64,000 nucleotides of DNA from Bdellovibrionales bacterium (GTDB taxonomy: Bacteria > Bdellovibrionota > Bdellovibrionia > Bdellovibrionales > JAKFYE01): assembly GCA_021731045.1 (NCBI GenBank), contig JAKFYE010000016.1, positions 1-64,000 of the forward strand, given 5' to 3'. Positions 17,437 through 26,847 of the stretch are shown here, piece by piece. The notes beneath the pieces were generated by a model. It worked only from the letters and a program-made list of their open reading frames with translations, was not told where the DNA came from and did no database searches. Numbering within the stretch: position 1 is the first letter of the stretch; the number at the start of each line of letters is the position of its first letter. Made by a program: the position numbers and the translations under genes.

Positions 17437-18447
17437 TCACAGAATTTCTAAATCCCCGTGCAAAGCTCCAGCTGCTTTGATGTTTTGTATGATTGTGATC
17501 AGGTCTTTAGGCGTAACGCCTAGACTATTCATCGCTTTCACAATTTCCCCGACGCTGGTCTCACCATCTAGTATTGCGATTCGATCGGGGCTCTGGTCTT
17601 TACTTTTTGAGCCACTCGTGCCGACTTGAACAGAGAGGTTTCCGTGACTGATCGCCACTTTTGAAATTCTCACTTTGTCACCGATTACGACTGTTCCTGT
17701 TTTTTCATTTATCACCACGCGAGCGCGCGTATCAGGCTCCACATCTAATGATTCGATCAATGCCAGGAGTTCAACCACGTTTCCTTCATAACGGTATGGC
17801 ACTACAACATCTACGGTTCCGCTATCTTTTGCGCTGGCGTACTTTCCACCTAAATCGGTGTTGATCACTCTCACAATACGAGCGGCTGTAGTAAAATCTG
17901 CGGAATGTAAGGCGAGACGAAACATTTTACGGTCGGCAAATTCTATTTCCATATCTCGTTCAACCATTCCACCATTGGGAACGCGCCCTACTGTAGAGTG
18001 ATTCTTTCCACCCTCACCTACGCCCAATAAAATAGTTCCTTGAGCCACAGCATAAACCTGTTGATTTGCCGCTCTTAGGGGCGTCTGAATAAGTGTTCCA
18101 CCCTCTAAACTTGAGGCATCCCCGATCGAGTTAACCGTAACGTCAAGTTGATTGCCCGAACGTGCAAATGCCGGCAAAGTTGCGGTGACGAGAACCGCCG
18201 CAATATTTTTGCTTTGAACTTCTTTGCTCTCAAGCTTCATACCCACAGCATCCAACAAACGAATCACACTTTTATTAGTAAATTCCATTTTGCCGTCACC
18301 GGTTCCCTTGAGACCGACAACGATTCCGTAACCGACAAGTTGGTTTTCACGAACGCCTTTAATACTCACAATGTCTTTAAGGCGCGAAGCTTCCGCAATA
18401 CTTGAAAGAGTGAAGAGAAATGAAAAGATCAACCCTAAGTAATTCAC
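17437..18447 (-). CDS. flgI: Flagellar P-ring protein FlgI
   Basis: The protein has a signal peptide (LIFSFLFTLSSIAEAS) followed by the strongly conserved FlgI start RLKDIVSIKGVRENQLVGYG and LKGTGDG, and ends with SLGVTPKDLITIIQNIKAAGALHGDLEI. It forms the periplasmic P ring around the rod. It overlaps flgH by four bases. Confidence 0.97.
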   Translation of the reverse strand: MNYLGLIFSFLFTLSSIAEASRLKDIVSIKGVRENQLVGYGIVVGLKGTGDGKMEFTNKSVIRLLDAVGMKLESKEVQSKNIAAVLVTATLPAFARSGNQLDVTVNSIGDASSLEGGTLIQTPLRAANQQVYAVAQGTILLGVGEGGKNHSTVGRVPNGGMVERDMEIEFADRKMFRLALHSADFTTAARIVRVINTDLGGKYASAKDSGTVDVVVPYRYEGNVVELLALIESLDVEPDTRARVVINEKTGTVVIGDKVRISKVAISHGNLSVQVGTSGSKSKDQSPDRIAILDGETSVGEIVKAMNSLGVTPKDLITIIQNIKAAGALHGDLEIL

Positions 18448-19235
18448 AGTTTCAACTCCTTCTTCAAACTCACAATATCAAATTTAGGATCGAGTAATGC
18501 CGAAGATGAAACTTCATCTCCATTCATGTCAGATGCACGCACTAAACCCGTCACGATCACCTTGTATTCTCGTTTTCCGATCATAAAAGTTTGGGCACCT
18601 TTAACTCGGTAATGACCCTCTGCCGTTCTATCGGAGATTCGAGCTGGCACACTTTCAACTTGAAAAGCACTGTCTTCTTCTTTTTCTTTGTCTTTTTCGC
18701 TATCAGCTGCCGGGGCGGCTGCCGTCTCTGCGGGCTTTGCTTCGGGTGCCGGAAGCGGAGCATTTTTATCTTGAGGATTAACGGCGGCGGGTTTTCTTTT
18801 TGGTTTATCTAACTTTGCTAATAAGTTTTTTATGACTTTCACTTTGGTATCTAGTTGGGATTTTGGAGACCCTTCAAGTTTAACATTTACGATATCACCC
18901 ACGAGGCGCAATGTATTGCTAGAAAAAAGATACGAACCCTGACCTTCCATCACCCAAAGGCTGCCGTCTTTACTTTCATGGAGCATAGCTTCGTCTTCAA
19001 AACGTTCGCGTGTCATACGCTGATAGTTTCTGTTTTTTCCGTTATAAGGAACGGCCGTCGAGTCTGAAAACTTTGTTTGCTTTGATTTTTTGTCGCTGGA
19101 GTTATCAGCCGTCGATGAAGGGCTTCCCCCTCCGACTAAAGCTTTTAAACTTTTACCAATTCCTGCACATCCCAAAACATTTAAGGACATGAGTAGAAAG
19201 AAAACAATTTTTATTGCACTCGGTTGCTTCATCAC
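18444..19235 (-). CDS. flgH: Flagellar L-ring lipoprotein FlgH
   Basis: A lipobox (LNVLGC) marks it as a lipoprotein. The central region SLWVMEGQGSYLFSSNTLRLVGDIVNVKLEG and the later YRVKGAQTFMIGKREYKVIVTGLVRASD stretch are typical of FlgH. A Pro/Ala/Glu/Lys-rich insert of about 45 residues (roughly 150-195) interrupts the domain, an unusual feature. It overlaps flgI and flgA by four bases each. Confidence 0.95.
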   Translation of the reverse strand: MMKQPSAIKIVFFLLMSLNVLGCAGIGKSLKALVGGGSPSSTADNSSDKKSKQTKFSDSTAVPYNGKNRNYQRMTRERFEDEAMLHESKDGSLWVMEGQGSYLFSSNTLRLVGDIVNVKLEGSPKSQLDTKVKVIKNLLAKLDKPKRKPAAVNPQDKNAPLPAPEAKPAETAAAPAADSEKDKEKEEDSAFQVESVPARISDRTAEGHYRVKGAQTFMIGKREYKVIVTGLVRASDMNGDEVSSSALLDPKFDIVSLKKELKL

Positions 19236-20236
19236 TGAATCTCCACCACGCCTTTAGAAACCAACACTCCGCTTAAAACTTTCTTAGACTGGGCATTGTA
19301 AATTTTAACACGATCCCCAACCGAACCGTTGTCACGAGATACTGCCTCTAACGAAATACTCCAATCTGCGTTGCGCACAATCGCCTGCACAGGTTGCCCG
19401 TATATGAGATCTTTTTCTCTCTCCAAGGCTGAATTTAAGATAATTTGATTGGGATTAAGTGTACGCTTAAGTTTAGCGCCTATAAGTTTTTCAACAAGAG
19501 GGGTTGTGTCTAGTTCCATCGTGACATCCATTTTCTTTACTTCAAAATCTGAAGCAACAAGTCGTTCGCCTTGCACGATGACCCGTTTGGATACCGGCAC
19601 CTGCTTAAGAACGCGAACCTTGCCTTGAACCCAAGATTTATCAATCAGATTTCCATTTTGAGTGACTTGCACTTCTACAGAAAAAGGCCCCTTGGGCATA
19701 GATTTAAAATTGATAATTTCAAATTGTGTTTTCTGATTATAGGCAGACTTCATACCTGGGGGCGTGATCTCTTCTACAACAATTTCGCATTCACCATTAC
19801 AGTATGGCGCTAGACGAAGCGGAATTACGTGTGTCAATTTTTCTATCGAGGCCTTCCAACCAGCACCTTGAATCGTCATTTCTTTGGGAATTAATATTTT
19901 TGTAGACTGAAGAATGGTTTTTTCTTTTTGATTTTTTAGGTTCGCAATAAAATGCCCTATCGCCTGCGAAACAGCCAGATTAGTAAATTTAATTTTTTCT
20001 CCTGCCTTAGGAGCCGATGCTAATTCCAGATCATATAAGGACGACTCCGGAAGACTTTTTGAAAAATCGATAAGACTTCGTAATTTGACCGATCCCTCGT
20101 TGACTTCGGAGTATTCTGAAATTCGAATTTGCTTTTCACTCAAAGATTCATTTGTCGCAACGTGAGTTTGAGCGCTAGCCAGCGCAACGGCTCCCGATAA
20201 CAAATAAACTAAAGCTAAAATCCAAATTTTCTTCAT
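19232..20236 (-). CDS. flgA: FlgA, P-ring assembly chaperone
   Basis: The signal peptide is IWILALVYLLSGAVALASA. The C-terminal SAF-like domain has VPVSKRVIVQGERLVASDFEVKKMDV, LKRTLNPNQIILNSAL and VSRDNGSVGDRVKIYNAQSKKVLSG, the core FlgA motifs. It assists assembly of FlgI into the P ring and is encoded directly before flgH and flgI. Confidence 0.93.
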   Translation of the reverse strand: MKKIWILALVYLLSGAVALASAQTHVATNESLSEKQIRISEYSEVNEGSVKLRSLIDFSKSLPESSLYDLELASAPKAGEKIKFTNLAVSQAIGHFIANLKNQKEKTILQSTKILIPKEMTIQGAGWKASIEKLTHVIPLRLAPYCNGECEIVVEEITPPGMKSAYNQKTQFEIINFKSMPKGPFSVEVQVTQNGNLIDKSWVQGKVRVLKQVPVSKRVIVQGERLVASDFEVKKMDVTMELDTTPLVEKLIGAKLKRTLNPNQIILNSALEREKDLIYGQPVQAIVRNADWSISLEAVSRDNGSVGDRVKIYNAQSKKVLSGVLVSKGVVEIQ

Positions 20237-20239
20237 CCC

Positions 20240-21025
20240 CTACCTCAAGTTATTAACGGTTTGAAGCATTTGATCAGCAGCCTGAATCGCCTTCGAATTT
20301 GTTTCGTAGCTTCTTTGCGCCGTAATCATGTTCACCATTTCTTCAACGATATTCACATTGCTCGCTTCGATTTGTCCTTGAGCTAGCTCGCCCATTCCTT
20401 GCGTACCGGGAGTTCCTTGAACCGGAATCCCGCTCGCGCCTGAAGGTAGAAATAAATTTTTACCTATAGCTCTTAATCCTGCAGGGTTTACAAAGTTCAC
20501 AATTTCAATTTGCCCAATAATTTCGGGTTGGTTGTTAAGTCCTTTTAAGACTCCCACTTGGCCGCGTGGAGAAATTTCGATTCCGATCGCATCTGGTGGA
20601 ATTGTAATTGCGGGTTGTAAACTATTTCCGTTACGATCTACGATACGTCCTTCAGGGTCTTTTTTAAATGATCCGTCTCGGGTATATCCTATTTGTCCGT
20701 CAGGCATTTGCACCGGAAAAAAGCCATTTCCTTCAATCTGCAAATCCAACGGATTTTTTGTAATTTTAGCTGAGCCAATTTCAAAGTCTTTTTGAATCGA
20801 ACTTGTGCGCACACCCAATCCCGTTTGGATACCGGTAGGTGAAACTGCGTTTTCGCCTGTACGTGCCCCAGGTTCCTTCACTGTTTGATAAAGTAGATCT
20901 TCAAACTCTGCTCGAGATTTTTTAAAACTTGTCGTTCCTACGTTGGCGATATTATTCGCAATTACATCCATATTATTTTGCTGCGCTTGCATTCCAGTGG
21001 CGGCAGTATTGAGCGATTTAATCAC
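20240..21025 (-). CDS. flgG: Flagellar distal rod protein FlgG
   Basis: At 261 residues it is the standard FlgG length, with LNTAATGMQAQQNNMDVIANNIANVGTTSFKK at the start and VNIVEEMVNMITAQRSYETNSKAIQ at the end. It forms the distal rod. The stop is three bases before flgA. Confidence 0.97.
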   Translation of the reverse strand: MIKSLNTAATGMQAQQNNMDVIANNIANVGTTSFKKSRAEFEDLLYQTVKEPGARTGENAVSPTGIQTGLGVRTSSIQKDFEIGSAKITKNPLDLQIEGNGFFPVQMPDGQIGYTRDGSFKKDPEGRIVDRNGNSLQPAITIPPDAIGIEISPRGQVGVLKGLNNQPEIIGQIEIVNFVNPAGLRAIGKNLFLPSGASGIPVQGTPGTQGMGELAQGQIEASNVNIVEEMVNMITAQRSYETNSKAIQAADQMLQTVNNLR

Positions 21026-21037
21026 AAATAACTCCTC

Positions 21038-21838
21038 TTAAAACTTAGGGATCGTGTTTACCTGTTCATCCATTTGATCATATGCTTTGATAGCTCGTTG
21101 TGTGCTATCAAATGCGCGCGTTGCTGCGATCATATCTGTCATCTCTTGAATCACATTTACGTTACTGTTTTCGATAAAACCTTGATGTACTTTTCCTTCA
21201 ACGTTTGGACTAATTTTGGCGTCAAAAGTTTCTTTAAGGCTGTAAAGAGAGTTACCGGTTTTTAATAAAGCTTCTTTTTGCCCGATGTTGACGATCGAAA
21301 GACCCGCAAGACTATTGCCTTCAACGTAAAGATCTCCATTCGACGAAACGGTAAAGTTAGGATTTGTGACTGTGATTGTACGCGAACTTGCGTCTTCTGT
21401 TCCCTTTTTCAGTACTGGATGCCCACCTTTAGTGACTAAACGCCCTTCCGCATCGATCGCAAATGATCCGTTGCGCGTGTAGCGCACACCTTGAGGAGTC
21501 AAAACTTCGTAAAACGCATCACCTTCGAGAGCAAGATCAAGTTTGTTACCGGTTGGCTTTAAAGTGCCTTGAGAAAAATCAGTGTATGTTCCTGAACCGT
21601 CTACATAACCGCGATCGGCCCCTTGATTGTCATAAAAGCTTTCAATCGAAGCCGGCACCTTAGGAACCTGAATTACATCTGAGGGTTTTTCGTAAGCCGT
21701 TAAATATTCACGAAAGACTTGCTGGTCCTTCTTAAAAGATGGCGTGTTCACATTTGCAATATTGTTGGCGATAGTATCAAGTCTTTGTCCTTGAGCGATT
21801 GCGCCACTTAATGCGGTGTAAACACCTTTTGTACTCAT
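21038..21838 (-). CDS. flgF: Flagellar rod protein FlgF
   Basis: The ATG at 21838 is preceded by AGGAGG, and the protein then starts MSTKGVYTALSGAIAQGQRLD, as expected. The open frame continues about 40 codons upstream but that part is not conserved-looking. NNIANVNTPSFKKDQ and VNVIQEMTDMIAATRAFDSTQRAI are the family terminal motifs. At 266 residues it is a FlgF-type proximal rod protein, although FlgF and FlgG are close relatives and the split is by gene order. It is the first gene of this flagellar run. Confidence 0.9.
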   Translation of the reverse strand: MSTKGVYTALSGAIAQGQRLDTIANNIANVNTPSFKKDQQVFREYLTAYEKPSDVIQVPKVPASIESFYDNQGADRGYVDGSGTYTDFSQGTLKPTGNKLDLALEGDAFYEVLTPQGVRYTRNGSFAIDAEGRLVTKGGHPVLKKGTEDASSRTITVTNPNFTVSSNGDLYVEGNSLAGLSIVNIGQKEALLKTGNSLYSLKETFDAKISPNVEGKVHQGFIENSNVNVIQEMTDMIAATRAFDSTQRAIKAYDQMDEQVNTIPKF

Positions 21839-22039
21839 TCGGCCTCCTGCCTCAACGAGTAGAAGAGCAACACCAATGCCACCTTGGACTTTCGTCGTGT
21901 TTGAAAAATGAAACACAATTATTTTATATTTGGGAGAGACTTGACTAGCTAAAAGTCTAGACACATTTTTAACTTCGCTTAAATTTGTGAGTCAAAAAAT
22001 TGTCAGTTGTCAAAAAGGTTTGTCTGGTACGATGAGGTC

Positions 22040-22987
22040 ATGCGGTTTGTTTTTATATTGTTTTTTACATTTTCATATCAACTCCAAGCCTCGCTTGCGC
22101 CTTCTCCAACATTTAAAAAACCGCAGATGGGCTTACCCCGCGACACAGGCTTTCAATCAGAAAAAATAGTATTAGCCGACAGCGATGAATCGCCATTGGT
22201 TTTTGATATTCCAATTTCTTACAACAAAGAAGTTCGCAAGTGGGTGACCTACTTTCAAACTAAAGGGCAAAAATGGTTTGGTACATGGCTCGAACGCTCT
22301 CACAATGTGCTGCCACAAATTCAACTCACCTTTCAGCGTGAAGGTCTTCCTAGAGATCTAGCCTACATGGCGATGATTGAAAGCGGGTTTTCAAGTCATG
22401 CTGTCAGTGGCGCCTTTGCTGTTGGACCATGGCAATTTATCAAACCCACGGCAGAACGGTACGGATTAAAAATTAATTGGTGGATAGACGAGCGAAAAGA
22501 TTTTGATAAAAGTACAAAGGCTGCAGCTAAATACATCAAGCAACTTTACAGCATGTTTGGCTCTTGGTATTTGGTGGCAGCAGCCTACAATACCGGAGAA
22601 ACACGCGTAAAAAAAACCATCGGTAAATACAAAACAAAAAACTTTTGGGAGTTAGTAGATAAGGGTGCGTTTGTTGAAGAAACGCAAAACTATATTCCCA
22701 AATTATTAGCCGCAACGCTGATTTCGAAGGCCCCGAGTCTTTACGGATTCCGTAACATTCGCTATATAGATCCTCCTCAGTATGATGTTTTTCCGATTGC
22801 CGGCGGTATGCGCCTGAATGATATCGCAGATGCTCTCGGTGTAACCCATGAATACATGAAACAGTTGAATCCAGAGCTTCTTGCAGGTTACATTCCGAAC
22901 AATGTTTCCTATCACCGCATTCGCATACCAAAAGGGGCTTTGGATAAAATGTCTCAACATATGCGCCGTCATCTGGCTGCGCAATAG
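22040..22987 (+). CDS. Lytic murein transglycosylase, MltD-like, with LysM-like end
   Basis: The ATG at 22040 follows GAGG and begins a signal peptide (MRFVFILFFTFSYQLQAS). The SLT domain spans residues about 90-240, with catalytic glutamate in YMAMIESGFS and the motifs GPWQFIKPTAERYGL, KAAAKYIKQLY and VAAAYNTGE. The final 60 residues (MRLNDIADALGVTHEYMKQLNPEL) look like a single LysM repeat. It cleaves glycan strands to 1,6-anhydro products. It is divergently oriented from flgF, so a role in letting the flagellum cross the wall is possible but unproven. Confidence 0.88.
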   Translation: MRFVFILFFTFSYQLQASLAPSPTFKKPQMGLPRDTGFQSEKIVLADSDESPLVFDIPISYNKEVRKWVTYFQTKGQKWFGTWLERSHNVLPQIQLTFQREGLPRDLAYMAMIESGFSSHAVSGAFAVGPWQFIKPTAERYGLKINWWIDERKDFDKSTKAAAKYIKQLYSMFGSWYLVAAAYNTGETRVKKTIGKYKTKNFWELVDKGAFVEETQNYIPKLLAATLISKAPSLYGFRNIRYIDPPQYDVFPIAGGMRLNDIADALGVTHEYMKQLNPELLAGYIPNNVSYHRIRIPKGALDKMSQHMRRHLAAQ

Positions 22988-22999
22988 AGGAAGTTCTTC

Positions 23000-24169
23000 G
23001 TGTCACTGATTGTTCGCAAGTATGGCGGAAGCAGCCTTTCCACTCCTGAGCACATAAAAACTATCGCTCGTGAAATCGCGTCTATAAAATCAAAAATGAT
23101 CGTCGTAGTCAGTGCTATGGGCACCACCACAGATCAATTGTCTTTGTTGGCATACGCAGTAAGTCAGGCTCCGATCCGCCGCGAACTAGATATGCTTTTG
23201 TCGACGGGTGAACGCGTGGCTAGCAGTCTTATGGCTATGGCGCTTAATGATGTCGGGTGCAGCGCGATTAGTTTTACTGGAAGTCAGGCCGGAGTTTTTA
23301 CAGATAACTCCCACACCAACGCGCAGATCATTGATCTTCGCCCCATTCGTGTTGAAGACGAATTAAATCGTGCACGTGTTGTGGTCCTAGCCGGGTTTCA
23401 AGGCGTCTCCCCACAGACAAAAGAAATTACGACTCTAGGTCGAGGCGGTACCGATTTAACCGCAGTGGCCATGGCACACTATTTTAAATCCGAAAGTTGT
23501 GAAATTTTAAAAGAAGTTGATGGTGTTTTCTCTGCAGATCCTAGATTGGTTTCGCACGCACGTCGAATTCCCGAGTTATCATTTGAAATTCTGCAAGAGC
23601 TGACATTTTGGGGAGCTAAAATGATCCACCATCGAGCGGCAGAACTCGCCGCACGCGTGCAATTGCCAATTTACGTGGGATTGGCTCACGGCAAAGGTGA
23701 AGGCACAAAAATTTTTAAAGGGGCCAAAATGTTTGAAGAGAAAAAAGTGTTATCCGTAAATTCGCATTCGCAGGTCATGCAAATTCAAATTCAGGCTCAC
23801 TCGCAAGGCGAAGGGTACAAAGCTTTCGGCCTGTTTCTTTCCAAATATAATTTACCATGGCCTCAAATATTGGACTCTACTCAAAAAGAAAAAACCTGCA
23901 CGATGTTGATCACCGGCCCTCTTGAAACTCTAGACGCCATTGCAAACTTAAGCGCGTCTTCATCTGAAATCAAAGTTGGCAAGAAAGATTATGCTTCTGT
24001 AACCGCCACATGCGCCGGGGCCATTGGCTCAGATCTTATAGGCACTTTGACTCTTAAATTAGACGAAAAGGGCATTCATGCCCACCACATTTTACTTTCG
24101 CCTATGAGTGTGACCTACATAATCGATAAACAAAATCGCGAAACCGTTATTCAAACTTTACATGGTTAA
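23000..24169 (+). CDS. lysC: Aspartate kinase
   Basis: The N-terminal kinase region starts IVRKYGGSSLS and has VVVSAMGTTTDQL, LLSTGERV and TTLGRGGTDLTAVAMA. The last 120 residues are shaped like paired ACT regulatory domains. The start is GTG with AGGAAG nine bases upstream. It phosphorylates aspartate, the first step toward lysine, threonine and methionine. It lies 12 bases after the transglycosylase stop. Confidence 0.93.
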   Translation: MSLIVRKYGGSSLSTPEHIKTIAREIASIKSKMIVVVSAMGTTTDQLSLLAYAVSQAPIRRELDMLLSTGERVASSLMAMALNDVGCSAISFTGSQAGVFTDNSHTNAQIIDLRPIRVEDELNRARVVVLAGFQGVSPQTKEITTLGRGGTDLTAVAMAHYFKSESCEILKEVDGVFSADPRLVSHARRIPELSFEILQELTFWGAKMIHHRAAELAARVQLPIYVGLAHGKGEGTKIFKGAKMFEEKKVLSVNSHSQVMQIQIQAHSQGEGYKAFGLFLSKYNLPWPQILDSTQKEKTCTMLITGPLETLDAIANLSASSSEIKVGKKDYASVTATCAGAIGSDLIGTLTLKLDEKGIHAHHILLSPMSVTYIIDKQNRETVIQTLHG

Positions 24170-24225
24170 GAAACATATCAACTAAGGCATTGTCAGACTT
24201 AAGATTTTAAGCTTATATTCGGTTC

Positions 24226-24921
24226 ATGTCGGCAACCCTACTCGAGATTAAAAATTGTGATTTTGGCTATGATGGCTCTCCAATACTAAAAAACATCTCA
24301 CTTGGTGTTTTAGAAAGTGAGTTTATCACAATTGTCGGCCCAAACGGATCTGGCAAAACGACGCTTCTCAAATCACTCTTAGGTTTACAGCCAGTATTAA
24401 GCGGTCAAATTCAACACGAAAAAAACTTAGGCGCTATTGGTTACGTTCCTCAACATGCCCAGTTAAATTTAAGCATCCCGATTACGGTAGAAGAATTTTT
24501 AAAATTAAAAAGTTCTCCGGCTGACAATTATCAAAAACTTATTACCACTTTGGGATTAGCCGATAACGACATTTTAAAAAAACCAATTAATTTATTATCG
24601 ACGGGGCAAAGACAACGGCTCTTGGTAGTTTTTGCACTTTTAGGAAAACCAAAATTAATTTGTCTTGATGAAGCCACCGATGGTCTCGATTTCAAAGCGC
24701 AAAAAGAATTTTTTGGCTTACTTAAACAAATCCAGCAAGACACAAAGTCTACAATTATTTTAGTATCTCATGATATCACCGCCGTAGGCGCTCATGCGAC
24801 CCGCGCGATTTGCTTGAACCGTTCATTACTTTACGATGGCGAGCCGAACTCACCAGAGTTTCACTCGTGTCTTCATAGTATTTATGGCAAAGATAGCTTT
24901 ATCCACCACCACCAACACTGA
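24226..24921 (+). CDS. znuC: Metal ABC transporter ATP-binding protein, ZnuC-like
   Basis: The Walker A is GPNGSGKTT (residues 38-46), the signature is LSTGQRQRL in place of LSGGQ, and Walker B is LICLDEATDG, followed by VSHD. The partner permease is the next gene, eight bases away, and is of the ZnuB/MntB class, so zinc or manganese import is likely. No periplasmic binding protein gene is adjacent; it may lie elsewhere. Confidence 0.85.
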   Translation: MSATLLEIKNCDFGYDGSPILKNISLGVLESEFITIVGPNGSGKTTLLKSLLGLQPVLSGQIQHEKNLGAIGYVPQHAQLNLSIPITVEEFLKLKSSPADNYQKLITTLGLADNDILKKPINLLSTGQRQRLLVVFALLGKPKLICLDEATDGLDFKAQKEFFGLLKQIQQDTKSTIILVSHDITAVGAHATRAICLNRSLLYDGEPNSPEFHSCLHSIYGKDSFIHHHQH

Positions 24922-24929
24922 GAGAAAAA

Positions 24930-25736
24930 ATGCCTGAAGTCTCGGTTTTCCCTATCACGACAATTGCGATCCTAGGCGCAGCACTTATCGGGTTACTTTG
25001 TGGCGGACTTGGACCTTATTTGGTTTGGAAACGCTTAGGATTATTGGGCGATGCCGTAGCGCACGCCTCTTTATGTGTCGTCGCCTTAGCTCTGCTTTTC
25101 AATATTTCCAGCACCGTGGTTTTAATTCCGTTTTCGATCGTCATCGGTTATTTGCTTTCGATCGCGCAAGAAAAAAAGTTTACAGAGCTTGATTCCGTAC
25201 TCGCTATTTTCTTTTCTGGCTTTATGGGTATCGGACTTATTATTATGACGTTATCCGGAAAAGGTTCAGAAGAGGTTCTACATATTCTTTTTGGAGATAT
25301 TCAAAATACGAATATACTAGATGTCAGTCTGCTTGCGGTTTTGGCGTGCTTTGTTTTTTCTTACCTTTATATTTTTAAAAAAGAAATTCAGTTAATGCTT
25401 TTGCAGCCCGAGTTGGCACAAATCGAAGGAATTAATATTAAACGACATTCGCGTGCACTATTAATTTTGTGTTCGGTGACCGTTGCGGTTTGTTTAAAAC
25501 TGATGGGCGTAGTTCTCGTCACCGCACTTTTTATTGCACCTTCTCTTACGAGTCTCTCGTTTGCACGCTCAGCACATCAACACATGTTGTTGTCGATCAT
25601 TATTGGATTTGGAATTTCGTTAATCGGTATTTTAATTTCAAAAGGTCTTGAGCTTCCGAGCAGTGCAACCATCGCCGCGTTGGGCCTGGTCGTGTTTGTG
25701 GCAACATCGCTTTTTCGCGGAAAAAAGTCAGCTTGA
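24930..25736 (+). CDS. znuB: Metal ABC transporter permease, ZnuB-like
   Basis: The 268-residue protein has about eight hydrophobic segments and the ABC-3 family features GLGPYLVWKRLGLLGDAVAHASL and KLMGVVLVTALFIAPSLTSL. It forms the inner-membrane channel driven by the ATPase encoded just upstream. Its last nine bases overlap the convergent GGDEF gene. Confidence 0.87.
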   Translation: MPEVSVFPITTIAILGAALIGLLCGGLGPYLVWKRLGLLGDAVAHASLCVVALALLFNISSTVVLIPFSIVIGYLLSIAQEKKFTELDSVLAIFFSGFMGIGLIIMTLSGKGSEEVLHILFGDIQNTNILDVSLLAVLACFVFSYLYIFKKEIQLMLLQPELAQIEGINIKRHSRALLILCSVTVAVCLKLMGVVLVTALFIAPSLTSLSFARSAHQHMLLSIIIGFGISLIGILISKGLELPSSATIAALGLVVFVATSLFRGKKSA

Positions 25737-26711
25737 TTTTTTAACGTCTCTAAGAAACTGCGGCATAACAACTTTAGATGGGTCACGTTCATTAGCAAAA
25801 TCATATAAGTTCACTTGATTGCGGCCCTTCTCTTTAGAATCGTATAAACATTCGTCGGCACGCTTGGCAATCGTACGCGCATCAATTGGCACGAGGGGAT
25901 CTAACACTGCGACGCCAATACTTGAAGTCAACTTTTGATAATCAGTCCCGTTTTGAAATTCATAACTTTCAATAGTTTGACGTAACCGCTCGCAGAAAAG
26001 TTTTGCACCTTCGGCTGTGGTTTCAGTTAGGCAAATTAAAAATTCATCTCCACCGTATCGAGCCCCAAAATCGACTTTTCGAATATTTGTTCTAATAATT
26101 TTGCCGACTTCACTCAGAACGAAACTTCCAAACAAATGATTATGTTTATCGTTTACGGTTTTAAAATGATCCATGTCCATCATGATGACGGCCATAGGTC
26201 GCCCAAATCGTAAACTCCGAATAATTTCTCGATCAAGTTTGTCGTACACCGATCGCATATTATAAAGGCCCGTAAGATCATCAATATCTACAAGGCTCGC
26301 GAGTCGGCTGTTCGCATCTTTTAATTGGTCATTTAGATCTTTAATTCGAAGCTTCGCACGCACGCGTGATAGAACTTCGCGAACATCAAATGGTTTACGA
26401 ATATAATCGTCGGCCCCTGCATCTAAACCATGAATAACGTCTTCGGTATTTGTTTTTGCTGAAACAAATATGATGGCGACGTACTCTTCTTTTTTCTGTC
26501 TTATAAAATTTAACGTTTCGAAACCACTAATTCCCGGCATGTTCACATCGAGAAGAATTAAATGCGGCATTCCAGATTTGATTTCGGCGAGGGCCTCTTC
26601 ACCTGAAGACGCCCAGTCTACCGCATAGCCCGCTGCCTCTAAAAAAGGCTTCAGAATGCGGATCGAATCCGGGTCATCATCCACAATCAAAATATTCCGA
26701 GAATCTTTCAT
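25728..26711 (-). CDS. Response regulator with GGDEF (diguanylate cyclase) output
   Basis: The receiver domain (ILIVDDDPDSIRILKPFL; phosphoacceptor in LILLDVNMPG; KPFDVREVL) is linked by a helix (IKDLNDQLKDANSRLASLVD) to a GGDEF domain that carries an intact RYGGDEFLICL site. It probably makes cyclic di-GMP when phosphorylated. The start at 26711 (MKDSRNILIV) fits the receiver edge. The frame is open a further 32 codons upstream through a run of nine C bases. No histidine kinase is adjacent. Confidence 0.9.
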   Translation of the reverse strand: MKDSRNILIVDDDPDSIRILKPFLEAAGYAVDWASSGEEALAEIKSGMPHLILLDVNMPGISGFETLNFIRQKKEEYVAIIFVSAKTNTEDVIHGLDAGADDYIRKPFDVREVLSRVRAKLRIKDLNDQLKDANSRLASLVDIDDLTGLYNMRSVYDKLDREIIRSLRFGRPMAVIMMDMDHFKTVNDKHNHLFGSFVLSEVGKIIRTNIRKVDFGARYGGDEFLICLTETTAEGAKLFCERLRQTIESYEFQNGTDYQKLTSSIGVAVLDPLVPIDARTIAKRADECLYDSKEKGRNQVNLYDFANERDPSKVVMPQFLRDVKKSS

Positions 26712-26747
26712 CCTTATAGAATAAGAAACGCCATGCGGACTCGCAAT

Positions 26748-26756
26748 CCCCCCCCC
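26748..26756. repeat. Run of nine C bases upstream of the GGDEF gene
   Basis: Nine consecutive C (nine G on the coding strand of the response regulator) lie 37 bases before its likely start and about 90 bases before leuS on the other strand. Tracts of this length can slip during replication. Confidence 0.8.
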
Positions 26757-26847
26757 GACTTTTTTTGACAATTTAATATTCGAGGACATCGCATTGTTGC
26801 TACACAATCTGAGTGGGTCTTGCTAAGGTCGAGGCCTGGAGTCACAT

